A stretch of DNA of 64,000 bases from Pseudooceanicola atlanticus (GCF_000768315.1 NZ_AQQX01000001.1:620001-684000); one strand, 5' to 3'; counted from the first letter of the stretch, positions 27,236 through 36,586 are shown. Made by a program: numbers and translations. Notes: generated by a model from the sequence alone, not told the origin.

Positions 27236-29875
27236 ATGACCGACCGCCAAAGTATCAGCGACGCCTTCACAGACACATTGGCCCGCCTTTCCAGACCCTT
27301 GGCACTGACCCGTCTGGGCATGGTGGCCGAAGCACTGGCACGGGCTTTCTGGCCCTTCTGGTCGGTGGTGATTCTGACCCTCGGTCTGCTGATGCTGGGC
27401 GTGCAGGACATGGTCCGGGTCGAAATCGTCTGGGGTATCGGCGCCGTTCTGCTGATTTTGGCGGCAGGTTTCGCGATCCGCGGGGCGATGCGGTTCCGCT
27501 GGCCCTCGCGCGAGGCGGCGCTGGCGCGGCTGGACGCGTCGCTCAAGGGGCGGCCGCTTCAGACGCTGCGCGATGCGCAGGCGATCGGCGCGGGCGATAT
27601 CGGGTCGGAATCCTTGTGGCAGGCACACCAGCGCCGCATGGCAGAGCGCGCGGCATCGGCCAGGGCGGTCGAACCTGACCTGCGTGTGTCGACCCGCGAT
27701 GTCTTTGGCCTGCGCTTCATCGCGCTGACTGTCTTCATGGTCGCGGTGCTGTTCGGGTCGTTCTGGCGGGTCGGGTCGGTGTCCGACATGGCGCCGGGCG
27801 GGGCCGCTATGGCCGCTGGCCCGTCCTGGGAGGGCTGGATCGAACCGCCGCTCTATACCGGGTTGCCGGTGCTCTACCTTGCCGATCAGGACGGCACGTT
27901 CAACGTGCCAGAGGGCAGCAAGGCCACCCTGCGCCTTTACGGCGAGGTCGGCGCGCTGAGCGTCACGCAGGATGTCGGCCCCGCACAGGAAGACCCTGCC
28001 GCCCCCTCGCAAAGCTTCGAATTGCAGAACGACGGCACGATCGAGATCACCGGCCAGGGCGGTGAGACCTGGACGGTCAGCCTGTCGACCGACATGGCCC
28101 CCGATGTCGCCGTCGCCGGAGAGACCGAGGCCAGCCTGCGCGGTGAATTCAAGGTACCGTTCGAGGCAAGCGACGATTACGGCGTCGAGGGCGGCGAGGC
28201 GGTGATCTCGCTCGATCTGGATCGGATCGACCGGCGCTATGGCCTGGAAATCGACCCCGAACCGCGCCCCGATATCCGGCTGCCGCTGCCCCTGCCGATT
28301 GCCGGGGATCGAAGTGCCTTCGAGGAAGTGCTGGTCGAGAACCTGTCGGAACATCCCTGGGCCAACTTGCCGATCACCATCACCCTCTCCGCCCGCGATG
28401 CGGCCGATCAGGTGGGCATGGCAGCCCCATACGAAACGACGCTCAGCGCGCGCCGCTTCTTCGATCCGCTGGCCGCGACCCTGATAGAGATGCGCCGGGA
28501 CCTGCTGTGGAACCGCGAAAACGACCGCCGGATCGTGCAGGTCCTCAAGGCCGTGTCGTGGGAACCCGAGGGGCTGTTCCGGTCCGATACCACCTATCTG
28601 CGCCTGCGGGTGCTGATGCGCCGGATGGATACCGTGTCGAAATACGGCGACCTGTCGGACGACCAGGTCGAGGAAATGGCCCAGGCGCTGTGGGACCTGG
28701 CCCTGCTGATCGAGGATGGCGATCTGGACGACGCCCGCGAACGCATGGCCCGCGCCCAGGAACGCCTGTCCGAGGCGATGAAGAACGGTGCCAGCGACGA
28801 GGAAATCGCCCGCCTGATGCAGGAACTGCGCGACGCGACGCAGGATTACATGCGCCAGCTGTCCCGCGAGGCCGCCGAACAGGGCCAGGACGGTCAGCAG
28901 ATGACCTCCGAACAGATGGAAAACTCCATGCAGATGAACCAGAGCGATCTGCAGCGGATGATGGACCGCATCCAGGAACTGATGGAGCAGGGCCGCATGG
29001 CCGAGGCCGAACAGGCCCTCCAGGAGCTTCAGGAGCTGATGGAGAACATGCGCGTCACCCAAGGCCAGGGCGGCCAGCAGCAATCGCCCGGCCAGCAGGC
29101 GATGGAGGGGCTGTCGGAAACCCTGCGTGATCAGCAGGGCCTGTCCGACCAGGCGTTCCGCGATCTGCAGGAGCGGTTCAACCCGAACGGCCAGCAGGGT
29201 GAAGGCCAGCAGCAACAGGGCCAGAGCGGCAACCAGGGCCAGGGTCAGACCGGTCAGGGCGGCGAACAGCAGGGCCAGCAGCAAGGTCAGGGCCAGGGGC
29301 AGGGCACGATGCCCGGCCAGCAGCCCGGTCAGGGGCAGCCGCAGGGCCAGGCCCAGGGTGGCCAATCCGGCGGTGACATGCAGGGCGACCTCGCCGACCG
29401 CCAGCAGGCGCTGCGGGACGAACTGAACCGCCAGCGCGGCAACCTGCCCGGCATGAGCGGCGAGGCCGGAGAGGCCGCCCGCGACGCGCTGGACCGTGCC
29501 GAACGCGCCATGCGCGGCGCCGAAGAGGCATTGCGCGGCGACGACCTGGCCGAAGCGATCGACCGCCAGTCCGAAGCGATGGAGGCCCTCCGCGAGGGTC
29601 TGCGCAACATGGGCGAAGCGATGGCCGAGGAACAGCGCCGCCAGGCCGGGCAGCAGGGCCAGGCCGATGGCAATGCGGGCGGCGAACGCAACGATCCGCT
29701 GGGCCGGTCCTCGGGCAGCAATGGCGAGATGGGCAACCAGCGCGAGATGCTGCAGGGCGAAGACGTCTACCGCCGCGCGCTGGAACTGGAAGAGGAACTG
29801 CGCCGCCGGTCGGGCGAGGGCGACCGCCCCGAGATCGAGCGCGATTACCTCAAGCGGCTGCTGGAACGGTTCTGA
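27236..29875 (+). CDS. TIGR02302/DUF4175 family large membrane protein
   Basis: This 879-residue protein starts at 27236 behind gtgagga. Two N-terminal membrane helices lie at about 35-80 and a third near 160. A beta-rich periplasmic region follows, with WEGWIEPPLYTGLPVLYL typical of TIGR02302, then long helical segments rich in Met/Glu/Gln from about 440. Residues about 600-715 are a low-complexity Gln/Gly tract, followed by more helices (GEAGEAARDALDRAE). The function is unknown; the family is conserved in alphaproteobacteria and may be an envelope protein. It follows lysA by 31 bp. Confidence 0.85.
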   Translation: MTDRQSISDAFTDTLARLSRPLALTRLGMVAEALARAFWPFWSVVILTLGLLMLGVQDMVRVEIVWGIGAVLLILAAGFAIRGAMRFRWPSREAALARLDASLKGRPLQTLRDAQAIGAGDIGSESLWQAHQRRMAERAASARAVEPDLRVSTRDVFGLRFIALTVFMVAVLFGSFWRVGSVSDMAPGGAAMAAGPSWEGWIEPPLYTGLPVLYLADQDGTFNVPEGSKATLRLYGEVGALSVTQDVGPAQEDPAAPSQSFELQNDGTIEITGQGGETWTVSLSTDMAPDVAVAGETEASLRGEFKVPFEASDDYGVEGGEAVISLDLDRIDRRYGLEIDPEPRPDIRLPLPLPIAGDRSAFEEVLVENLSEHPWANLPITITLSARDAADQVGMAAPYETTLSARRFFDPLAATLIEMRRDLLWNRENDRRIVQVLKAVSWEPEGLFRSDTTYLRLRVLMRRMDTVSKYGDLSDDQVEEMAQALWDLALLIEDGDLDDARERMARAQERLSEAMKNGASDEEIARLMQELRDATQDYMRQLSREAAEQGQDGQQMTSEQMENSMQMNQSDLQRMMDRIQELMEQGRMAEAEQALQELQELMENMRVTQGQGGQQQSPGQQAMEGLSETLRDQQGLSDQAFRDLQERFNPNGQQGEGQQQQGQSGNQGQGQTGQGGEQQGQQQGQGQGQGTMPGQQPGQGQPQGQAQGGQSGGDMQGDLADRQQALRDELNRQRGNLPGMSGEAGEAARDALDRAERAMRGAEEALRGDDLAEAIDRQSEAMEALREGLRNMGEAMAEEQRRQAGQQGQADGNAGGERNDPLGRSSGSNGEMGNQREMLQGEDVYRRALELEEELRRRSGEGDRPEIERDYLKRLLERF

Positions 29876-29937
29876 GCCAAGCGTGAAGCCCCGCCCGGAC
29901 TGGGCAGGGCGATCCGTTCATGCCGTGATGTGGTGCG

Positions 29938-30876
29938 TCAGTTGCCGGTGTCTTCCGGCGTTTCCGCCGACATCGCGTCCAGCTTTTCCGCCAGTGCCTG
30001 GGCATTCTCGTCCAGCCAGACCCGCCCGCGATTGACCATGTTCACATAGCTGGTCAGCGGCCCGGCCAGCGACGGCACGGATTGCGCAAGGCGTGGCGCC
30101 TGCAAATAGACAATCGCGCAGAGCACGATGGCCACGATGGCCATCAGGAACCCGCTGCGGAACCCGCGGCGACGTTCGGCCGGCACCTCCTCGTCCTCGA
30201 CAAGGTCGCTGCTGCGCGGGCCATCGCCCTTGCGGCGCAGGGTGGAGTTGATCTCTTCGATATCCGGCAGAAGGTTGCGGCGCGACGACCCGGTCTCCTC
30301 GGGCGTATCGCTGTCGGCCTTGGGCCGGTCGGGTCGTTTCTGCTTGATCGGCGGTGACGGCGGGGTGGGGGCCGGCCGGTCGGGATCGCCCAGACCAAGC
30401 TCCGGCTGGCTTTCAAGGTTTTCTCCGGACCGCGCGCGATCCGCAAGCGCGGCCTCTTCGCGCAGGATCGACTGAACCGCCGGGTCCAGCGGACGCCGCG
30501 CCGGGCGCGTCGGCTGGGTCGCGGGCAGCGGGTCGTCCTCTTCCTCGTCGTAGTCATCGTCTTCGTCCCAATCCTCGCCCTCGGCGGGATCGTCGTCCTC
30601 TTCGTCCCACTCCTCGACCGGCTCGGGTTCGCCGTCATAGGGGTCCTCGACCTCCTCCGGTTCGTCCGGGGCGGGGGCGGGCGGCTCCTCCGGCGGGACC
30701 GGATCGGGAGAGACCATATCCTCGTCCAGCGTCTCGTCCTCGTCGGGCAAAGCGGCGGGATGTTGCTGGAACCACGTGTCCCCGCAATTGGAACATTGAA
30801 CATCGCGCCCGGCCGTCGGAATGACCTCGTCGGGGACTTCGTATTCGGCGCCGCAATTGGGACAAGTCAGTCGCAT
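29938..30876 (-). CDS. Zinc-ribbon (MJ0042-type) membrane protein with acidic linker
   Basis: The start is MRLTCPNCGAEYEVPDEVIP at 30876 with ggaggaag upstream (312 residues). The N-terminal zinc ribbon has C5, C8, C28 and C31. Residues about 40-155 are extremely acidic and Pro-rich, then a charged linker runs to a single membrane helix at about 243-259 (MAIVAIVLCAIVYL) and a C-terminal tail of about 50 residues. The ribbon domain is common in alphaproteobacteria; the function is unknown. It is divergent from ftsE, a frequent arrangement. Confidence 0.83.
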   Translation of the reverse strand: MRLTCPNCGAEYEVPDEVIPTAGRDVQCSNCGDTWFQQHPAALPDEDETLDEDMVSPDPVPPEEPPAPAPDEPEEVEDPYDGEPEPVEEWDEEDDDPAEGEDWDEDDDYDEEEDDPLPATQPTRPARRPLDPAVQSILREEAALADRARSGENLESQPELGLGDPDRPAPTPPSPPIKQKRPDRPKADSDTPEETGSSRRNLLPDIEEINSTLRRKGDGPRSSDLVEDEEVPAERRRGFRSGFLMAIVAIVLCAIVYLQAPRLAQSVPSLAGPLTSYVNMVNRGRVWLDENAQALAEKLDAMSAETPEDTGN

Positions 30877-31028
30877 GCTTCCTCCACCCACGCATTTGCC
30901 TGTCATGGCGCGGGATATGCGCCTATCTTGTATCCAGTTCAGGACAAAACGCAATCGCGGCCCATGCTCTGCCAATTGAAACCTGGCACGGCTTGGTGCA
31001 GAAACGGGCGGCGGAGCAGGGGACGATC

Positions 31029-31706
31029 GTGATCGAGCTAGAAAACGTGGCCTACAGCTATGGGGGCGGGGAGCTGCTGAGCAGTGTATCCCTCAAGCTC
31101 GCACCGGGGTCGTTCCACTTCCTGACCGGGCCGTCCGGCGCGGGCAAGACCACCTTCCTCAAGCTGTGCTACGGCGCGCTGGTCCCCACGGCAGGACAGG
31201 CGCGCCTGTTCGGCCAGGACGTGCGCGAGATGACCCGCGACGACATCGCCCTGGTGCGCCGCCGCATCGGCGTGGTGCACCAGGATTGCCAGTTCCTCGA
31301 CCACCTTTCGATGGCGGAAAACGTGGCGCTGCCGCTGACCGTGTCGGGCCACGATCCCAATTCGGAACAGCAGAACCTGACCGAATTGCTGAACTGGTGC
31401 GGCCTGACCCCCCGTGCGAACGCGTTGCCCCCCGAATTGTCCGGCGGCGAACGCCAGCGCGCGGCCCTCGCTCGGGCGGTCATCATGTCGCCCGACGTGA
31501 TCCTGGCCGATGAACCCACCGGCAACGTGGATTGGGAAATGTCGCAACGCCTGCTGCAACTGCTGGTGGAGCTGAACCGCATGGGCAAGACCGTGATGAT
31601 CGCGACCCACGACCTGGGCCTGATCCGCGCCGCCAAGCAACATGTCCAGGCCCGCGTCCTGCGCATTTCCAACCGTCGCCTGCAACTCGCGGGGGCCGAC
31701 CTGTGA
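31029..31706 (+). CDS. ftsE: Cell-division ABC ATPase FtsE
   Basis: This 225-residue ABC ATPase uses the GTG start at 31029 with ggagcagggga before it; the ATG-like starts upstream lack support. The P-loop GPSGAGKTT is at residues 34-42, with RRRIGVVHQDCQFLDHLSMAENVALPL (parts: GVVHQD, MAENVALPL) typical of FtsE, signature LSGGERQRAALARA and Walker [13 protein letters not shown]. With FtsX it controls peptidoglycan hydrolase activation at the divisome. GTG of ftsX overlaps its stop. Confidence 0.94.
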   Translation: MIELENVAYSYGGGELLSSVSLKLAPGSFHFLTGPSGAGKTTFLKLCYGALVPTAGQARLFGQDVREMTRDDIALVRRRIGVVHQDCQFLDHLSMAENVALPLTVSGHDPNSEQQNLTELLNWCGLTPRANALPPELSGGERQRAALARAVIMSPDVILADEPTGNVDWEMSQRLLQLLVELNRMGKTVMIATHDLGLIRAAKQHVQARVLRISNRRLQLAGADL

Positions 31707-32605
31707 GCCTGCGTGACCAGATCATGGCGCTCCTCTCGGGCGATGGATCGGCGGACCGGGTGGTCCCGCCCTCGGGCTTCACGGCGCATCTGACCCTGTT
31801 TGCCGCCGGCGTGATGACCTTCCTCGCCGTCTTCGCACTGGCCCTGTCGCTGGCCACCGGACGGCTGGCGGATCGCTGGGGCGACGAGCTGGCCCGCGCC
31901 TCCACCATCCGCATCTCCGCCCCGCCGGACCAGATCCAGGCCCAGACCGAAGCCGCGCTGCGCGTGCTTGACACGACCGAGGGCGTCTCCTCCGCCCGCG
32001 CACTCACCACGGATGAACAGCGCTCCCTGCTGGCGCCTTGGTTCGGCGCCAACGTCCCGGTGGAGGCGCTCCCGATCCCGCAACTGATCGAGGTGATCGA
32101 GACCTCGGACGGCTTCGATTCCGCCGGCCTGCGCCTGCGCCTTTCGGCCGAAGCCCCGGGCGCCGTTCTGGACGACCATACCCGCTGGCGCCGCCCTCTT
32201 GTCGCGGCGGCCAACCGGCTGCGCGCGCTCGGTTTCCTGTCGATCCTGCTGATCGGCGGCGCCATGGCCGCGATGATCACCCTGGCCGCCAATGCCGCCC
32301 TTGCGGCCAATGCCCAGGTGATCGAAGTGCTGCGCCTCGTCGGTGCAGAGGACCGCTACATCGCCCGCGCCTTCGTGCGCCGCTTCACCCTGCGCACGGC
32401 CACCGGCGCACTCGTGGGCATGCTGCTGGGGATCGTCGCAATCCTCTTCCTGCCATCCGCGCAGGAAGAAGGCGGGTTCCTCACCGGGCTGGGCTTCCAG
32501 GGCGGGCAATGGCTCTGGCCGATCCTGCTGCCGCCGGTCGCCGCCCTCGTGGCCTTCCTCGCCACCCGCCGCGCCGCCCTGCGCGTGCTGGGAGACCTGA
32601 CATGA
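31703..32605 (+). CDS. ftsX: Cell-division permease FtsX
   Basis: The 300-residue protein starts at GTG 31703, overlapping the ftsE stop. Residues about 25-50 form the first membrane helix. An extracytoplasmic domain with DQIQAQTEAALRVLDTTEGV follows, then three C-terminal helices (about 175-200, 230-255, 265-290). This is the FtsX layout, the membrane partner that transmits FtsE ATP hydrolysis to periplasmic amidase activators. The stop overlaps the plsC start. Confidence 0.92.
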   Translation: MSLRDQIMALLSGDGSADRVVPPSGFTAHLTLFAAGVMTFLAVFALALSLATGRLADRWGDELARASTIRISAPPDQIQAQTEAALRVLDTTEGVSSARALTTDEQRSLLAPWFGANVPVEALPIPQLIEVIETSDGFDSAGLRLRLSAEAPGAVLDDHTRWRRPLVAAANRLRALGFLSILLIGGAMAAMITLAANAALAANAQVIEVLRLVGAEDRYIARAFVRRFTLRTATGALVGMLLGIVAILFLPSAQEEGGFLTGLGFQGGQWLWPILLPPVAALVAFLATRRAALRVLGDLT

Positions 32606-33354
32606 TCCAATACCTGCGCTCCCTGGTCTTCGTCGGCCAGATGTACCTGGCGATGCTCGTCTACGCGATCCTCTACACCCCCTTCGCGATCTTCTCGCGG
32701 CAGGCGGCCTACAACGCGGTGCGGGCCTATTCCAAATATGTCCGCTGGTCCGCCCGCTGGATGGTCGGCATCCGCACCGAGGTGCGCGGAGACATCCCGG
32801 ATGGCGAGGTCGTCATCGCTTCCAAACACCAGAGCTTTCTCGACATCATCATGATCGTGAGCGTGGTCAAGCGCCCGAAATTCATCATGAAATCCAGCCT
32901 GCGCTACGCCCCGATCCTAGGCTGGTACGCGCTGCGCATCGGCTGTGTCCCCGTGGATCGCGGCCGCCGGGCCGAGGCGATGCGCCAGATGATGAAGGGC
33001 GTGACCGCGGGCGATGCGCCGGCGGGCCAGCTGATCATCTATCCCCAGGGCACCCGCGTCGCACCGGGCGTCAGCATGCCCTACAAGATGGGCACCGCGA
33101 TCATCTACGAGGAAACTGGCCAAACCTGTATCCCCGCCGCGACCAATGTGGGCCTGCTCTGGCCGCGCACAGGGATCAGGCGCAAGCCCGGCCTCGCGGT
33201 TGTCGAATTCCTGCCGCCGATCGAACCGGGCCGGGAACGGTTCGACTTCATGACCGAACTTGAGGACCGGATCGAAACCGCCTCCAACCGCCTGCTCGCC
33301 GAAGGCGGCATGCCCATCGATACGCGCCCCGCACAGGCCGACAAGGCCTCCTGA
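32602..33354 (+). CDS. plsC: 1-acyl-sn-glycerol-3-phosphate acyltransferase
   Basis: This 250-residue membrane-associated enzyme acylates lysophosphatidic acid to phosphatidic acid. The HX4D catalytic motif is H76-QSFL-D81. The second block reads YPQGTRVAPG near residue 147, with Gln where many PlsC proteins have Glu in FPEGTR. A hydrophobic N-terminal helix is seen at about 8-30. Translation is probably coupled to ftsX (ATGA overlap), linking phospholipid synthesis with division genes in one operon. Confidence 0.92.
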   Translation: MIQYLRSLVFVGQMYLAMLVYAILYTPFAIFSRQAAYNAVRAYSKYVRWSARWMVGIRTEVRGDIPDGEVVIASKHQSFLDIIMIVSVVKRPKFIMKSSLRYAPILGWYALRIGCVPVDRGRRAEAMRQMMKGVTAGDAPAGQLIIYPQGTRVAPGVSMPYKMGTAIIYEETGQTCIPAATNVGLLWPRTGIRRKPGLAVVEFLPPIEPGRERFDFMTELEDRIETASNRLLAEGGMPIDTRPAQADKAS

Positions 33355-33384
33355 GCGCCGCGCCCTCCGCATTCCCCCTTTCCC

Positions 33385-33414
33385 TTCACCTTGCGAAAAT
33401 ACTCCCGCCGGAGG
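33385..33414 (+). repeat. Short intergenic motif, copy 3
   Basis: A slightly diverged copy reads ACCTTGCGAAAATACTCC followed by CGCCGGAGG. It lies between the convergent plsC and lpd genes, just before the lpd terminator. Confidence 0.65.
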
Positions 33415-33465
33415 CAAACCCGAGGCGGATTTCCTGCTTGCGGGAAATCCAACGAGTAGAAAGAC

Positions 33466-33490
33466 TTGCGCCGCCCCGAAGGGCGGCGCT
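33466..33490 (-). terminator. Intrinsic terminator of lpd
   Basis: A perfect 9-bp stem GCGCCGCCC (33468-33476) / GGGCGGCGC (33481-33489) with loop CGAA is followed on the minus strand by AAGTCTTTCT. It lies about 25 bp after the lpd stop and marks the end of the suc transcript. Confidence 0.75.
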
Positions 33491-33514
33491 CAATTGGGTC
33501 ACGGGCGGGTCGGC

Positions 33515-34903
33515 TCAGGCGTGGATCGGGCCGTCGCCACAGGCCAGTGCGGCCTCGCGCACCGCTTCGGAATAGGTCGGGTGGGCGTGGCAGGTCAGGG
33601 CCAGGTCCTGCGCCGACGCGCCGAACTCCATCGCCACGCAGACCTCGTGGATCAGGTCGCCCGCGGACGGCCCCACGATATGCGCACCGAGGATCCGGTC
33701 GGTTTCCTTGTCGACCAGGATCTTGACGAACCCCTCGGCGGCGAAGATTGCCTTGGCGCGGGCATTGCCCATGAAGGGGAACTTGCCGGCCTTGTAGGCA
33801 CGGCCTTCGTCCTTCAGCTGCTCTTCGGTCTTGCCGACCGAGGCGACCTCGGGATGGGTGTAGATCACCGACGGGATCACGCCGTAATTCACGTGGCCAT
33901 GCTTGCCGCCGATGATGTCGGACACGGCATAGCCCTCGTCCTCGGCCTTGTGGGCCAGCATCGGGCCGGTGATCGCGTCGCCGATCGCGTAGATCCCCTT
34001 GATATTGGTCGAGAAATGATCGTCGGTCTTGATCTGACCGCGCTCGGTCATCTCGACGCCCAGCTCCGACAGGCCCAGCCCGTCGGTATAGGGTTTGCGG
34101 CCGGTGGCGATCAGGACGACATCGGCTTCAAGGGTGGATTCGCTGTCATCCTTGCGCGACTTGTAGGTCAGCTTGGCCTTGGTCTTGGTCGTTTCGACGG
34201 ATTGCACGGCGGAGTTCAGGATGAACTCCATCCCCTGTTTCTTGAGGATTTTCTGAAGGTTGCGCTGAACCTCCTTGTCCATGCCGGGGGTGATGTGGTC
34301 GAGGAATTCCACCACGGTCACCTCTGTGCCGAGGCGGGCATAGACCGACCCCATCTCGAGCCCGATGACGCCGGCGCCGACGACGATCATCTTCTTGGGG
34401 ATCTTGTTCAGGGCCAGCGCGCCGGTGGAGGACACGACGATTTTCTCGTCGATCTCGATCCCCGGTAGGGAGGCGGGCTCGGAGCCCGTCGCGACGATGA
34501 TGTTCTTGGCCTCGTGGACCTCGTCACCGACCTTGACCTTGCCGGCCTCGGGGATGGAGCCCCAGCCCTTGAGCCAGTCTATCTTGTTCTTCTTGAACAG
34601 GAATTCGATGCCGCCGGTGTTCTGGCTGACGACCGTATCCTTGTATTCCTGCATCACCTTCCAGTCGACGGAGGGCGATTTGCCCTTCAGGCCCATGGTG
34701 ACGAAATTGTGCTCGGCCTCGTGCAGCTGGTGGGTGGCGTGAAGCAGCGCCTTGGACGGGATGCAGCCCACGTTCAGGCAGGTCCCGCCGAGGGTCTCAC
34801 GGCCCTCCACGCAGGCGGTTTTCAGGCCGAGTTGGGAGCAGCGGATCGCGGCAAGGTAGCCGCCCGGGCCTGCGCCGATCACGATTACGTCGTAGGAAGC
34901 CAT
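33515..34903 (-). CDS. lpd: Dihydrolipoyl dehydrogenase (E3)
   Basis: The 462-residue FAD protein reoxidises the lipoyl groups of 2-oxoglutarate dehydrogenase. The FAD-binding [12 protein letters not shown] is at residues 10-21. Redox cysteines C42 and C47 lie in [14 protein letters not shown] second [17 protein letters not shown] binds NAD, and the His-Glu pair lies in CHAHPTYSE near the C terminus. It is the last gene of the suc region, but a 200-bp upstream gap with an 11-bp tandem array suggests its own promoter. A terminator follows. Confidence 0.96.
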   Translation of the reverse strand: MASYDVIVIGAGPGGYLAAIRCSQLGLKTACVEGRETLGGTCLNVGCIPSKALLHATHQLHEAEHNFVTMGLKGKSPSVDWKVMQEYKDTVVSQNTGGIEFLFKKNKIDWLKGWGSIPEAGKVKVGDEVHEAKNIIVATGSEPASLPGIEIDEKIVVSSTGALALNKIPKKMIVVGAGVIGLEMGSVYARLGTEVTVVEFLDHITPGMDKEVQRNLQKILKKQGMEFILNSAVQSVETTKTKAKLTYKSRKDDSESTLEADVVLIATGRKPYTDGLGLSELGVEMTERGQIKTDDHFSTNIKGIYAIGDAITGPMLAHKAEDEGYAVSDIIGGKHGHVNYGVIPSVIYTHPEVASVGKTEEQLKDEGRAYKAGKFPFMGNARAKAIFAAEGFVKILVDKETDRILGAHIVGPSAGDLIHEVCVAMEFGASAQDLALTCHAHPTYSEAVREAALACGDGPIHA

Positions 34904-34929
34904 TCGGGTTCTCCTGTGTCGTTTGGCGA

Positions 34930-34984
34930 CGTCGGTATCACGTCGGTATTACGTCGGTATTTCGTCGGTGTCACGCCGGTAGGC
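34930..34984. repeat. 11-bp tandem repeat array upstream of lpd
   Basis: Four adjacent units, CGTCGGTATCA, CGTCGGTATTA, CGTCGGTATTT and CGTCGGTGTCA, are followed by a degenerate fifth, CGCCGGTAGGC. The array lies 27-81 bp upstream of the lpd start. The period is close to one DNA helix turn. Confidence 0.85.
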
Positions 34985-35104
34985 CGGAAAACCCGGTCGA
35001 AAGTGACGCCGGGGCCGTTCCGTGCCGTATGGCGCGCGCCACGGCCCGCCGGACGGGCAGGCCGTGGCGTGTGCCAAGCGGGATATCGCGGCAGAGGAAG
35101 GGGA

Positions 35105-35491
35105 TCAGATCAGGGCGGCCAGCAGCATCAGCGTCGTCGCGACCAGCCCGGCCAGCCAGATGAAGGACCGCCAGGGCACCCAGCCGAAGACATAGGCCGG
35201 GATGTAGAGGATACGCGCCAGCAGGTAGAGCCAGGCCATCGCGACGGTGAACCCGGTCGACCCGGCATGGGCGGTGACGAGGGCGGCGATGGCAAAAAGC
35301 GGTAGCGCCTCGAAATGGTTGTTCATGGCGCGGTGGATGCGCCCGGCCTTGCCGGTCAGCTCGATCTTCTGGTCGCGGGGTTTCAGCGCGGCCTTGGTCC
35401 CGGCCTGGGCCTGGCCCGCGACGGAATAGAGCGCGATCTGCCCCACCTGGAGCAGCGCGGCGAGGCAGAGGACGATAAGTTCCGGGGTCAT
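35105..35491 (-). CDS. MAPEG family membrane protein (copy 1)
   Basis: This 128-residue protein has four membrane helices. It carries the MAPEG pattern with GRIHRAMNNHFEALPLFAIAALV (key part RAMNNHFEALPLF) and a C-terminal ARILYIPAYVFGW. MAPEG proteins are glutathione transferase/peroxidase-like, but bacterial members are mostly uncharacterised. An aggaaag site precedes the start. A second, diverged MAPEG gene lies 330 bp upstream on the same strand. Confidence 0.87.
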   Translation of the reverse strand: MTPELIVLCLAALLQVGQIALYSVAGQAQAGTKAALKPRDQKIELTGKAGRIHRAMNNHFEALPLFAIAALVTAHAGSTGFTVAMAWLYLLARILYIPAYVFGWVPWRSFIWLAGLVATTLMLLAALI

Positions 35492-35533
35492 GGGATCGCT
35501 TTCCTGAAATGGATGTCGTAAATGATGCGTGCG

Positions 35534-35803
35534 TCAGGCGGTGCGCAGGAAATGCGCCTGGCTGCCGGTGACGGCGGCGGTCGGGCCGTGGGTATCGGCC
35601 ACGGCGCGTTTCAGCCAGCCATCGGCCTTGCCGCGGTCATTGACCTCGAACAGGATCCACAGGCGGGTGGTGTCATCCGCATCCTCCCACATCTGCAGGC
35701 GGGTCAGGCCGGCATTCTGCTGGTCTTCCGCATCGTCCATCAGCGCCTGGCGCGTGGTCTTCAGGTCGTCGCTGTCGAGTCGGCAAAGCAATTGCAGGGC
35801 CAT
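35534..35803 (-). CDS. Conserved small hypothetical protein
   Basis: This 89-residue protein, rich in Asp, Thr and Leu (LLCRLDSDDLKTTRQALMDD, RLWILFEVNDRGKADGWL), resembles a ferredoxin-like alpha/beta (dimeric barrel) protein. I cannot name the family. The start is supported by ggaggga. It lies between the two MAPEG genes on the same strand. Confidence 0.72.
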   Translation of the reverse strand: MALQLLCRLDSDDLKTTRQALMDDAEDQQNAGLTRLQMWEDADDTTRLWILFEVNDRGKADGWLKRAVADTHGPTAAVTGSQAHFLRTA

Positions 35804-35825
35804 CCTGTCCCTCCTACGGACGTGA

Positions 35826-36212
35826 TCAGATCGCGAGGAGGTACAGCCAGAAGGTCATGGCGAACCCCACCAACCAGACGATAGTGCGCAGGTAGGCGAT
35901 GCCAAGCGCGTAGACGACCGAATAGGCGATCCGGGCCAGCAGGAAGATCCAGGCGGCGGTCGAGGCGGCGGCGGGCGGTTCGGGCTGGATCGCGCAGATC
36001 AGCACGGCGGGCGCGAACAGCGCCATGGCGACCACGGAATTGGCCTGGGCGCGGTCCAGCCGTCCGGGCATGCCGGTCAGCGACGGCAGCGCCTCCCTGT
36101 TGCCCATGAGCTGGGTCAGTTCGAGTTTCTGACCGGCGGCCATGACCTGCGCCAGGATGGTGATCAGACAGACAAGGCCGTAGAGGGCCAGCGGGGTGGT
36201 GAGGGCAGTCAT
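35826..36212 (-). CDS. MAPEG family membrane protein (copy 2)
   Basis: I start at MTALTTPLALYGLVCLITIL (36212) behind gaagga, giving 128 residues, the same length as copy 1; the frame upstream is not protein-like. Four membrane helices and the MAPEG core RAQANSVVAMALFAPAVLI are visible. Its sequence differs considerably from copy 1, so they are paralogues of some age. The ATG overlaps the stop of the upstream gene. Confidence 0.85.
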   Translation of the reverse strand: MTALTTPLALYGLVCLITILAQVMAAGQKLELTQLMGNREALPSLTGMPGRLDRAQANSVVAMALFAPAVLICAIQPEPPAAASTAAWIFLLARIAYSVVYALGIAYLRTIVWLVGFAMTFWLYLLAI

Positions 36213-36532
36213 CGGTGAGGGTCCTTCTCTGCTTGGGTCCCGCGAAAGCGCTGGCTGGTGCGCCTGTAGGCGACGGCGGGGGCGCGGCGGTGCCTGGTCC
36301 TGAGATAGAGGGCAATGCCCAGAGAAAGGATGGCATAGAGCCCCCACACAATCCAGAGCCACGGAGGGCTGCCCTGCCATTCGACAAGGAACCAGGCCAG
36401 CACGGCAAGGGCCAGCGCACGGGCGGCCCAGTTGGAGATCAGGCGGGAGGGGGAGGCTACTTCGTTGCGCAGGGCGGCGGCTTCGGTATCGAGCAGGTGG
36501 CGGAGGCGGTCGCGGGGCGTGAGAGACATCAT
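36209..36532 (-). CDS. Small hypothetical membrane protein
   Basis: This product of about 107 residues starts at MMSLTPRDRL (36532 or 36529), with aaagg upstream. It has a soluble, charged N terminus (residues 1-38), two membrane helices (about 39-78, separated by WQGSPPW) and a basic tail. I do not recognise it. It overlaps the MAPEG copy 2 start by four bases (translational coupling). Confidence 0.72.
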   Translation of the reverse strand: MMSLTPRDRLRHLLDTEAAALRNEVASPSRLISNWAARALALAVLAWFLVEWQGSPPWLWIVWGLYAILSLGIALYLRTRHRRAPAVAYRRTSQRFRGTQAEKDPHR

Positions 36533-36586
36533 CGGGCCTTTGCTGTGGCAGGGCCCGGAAGTCACGTATCCGGTGGAGGATTGGTT

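Noticed and set aside
27170-29365. 731-codon minus-strand frame rich in Leu and His
   Set aside because: It is antisense to the TIGR02302 gene; the composition follows from the GC-rich Gln/Gly/Glu codons of the real gene.
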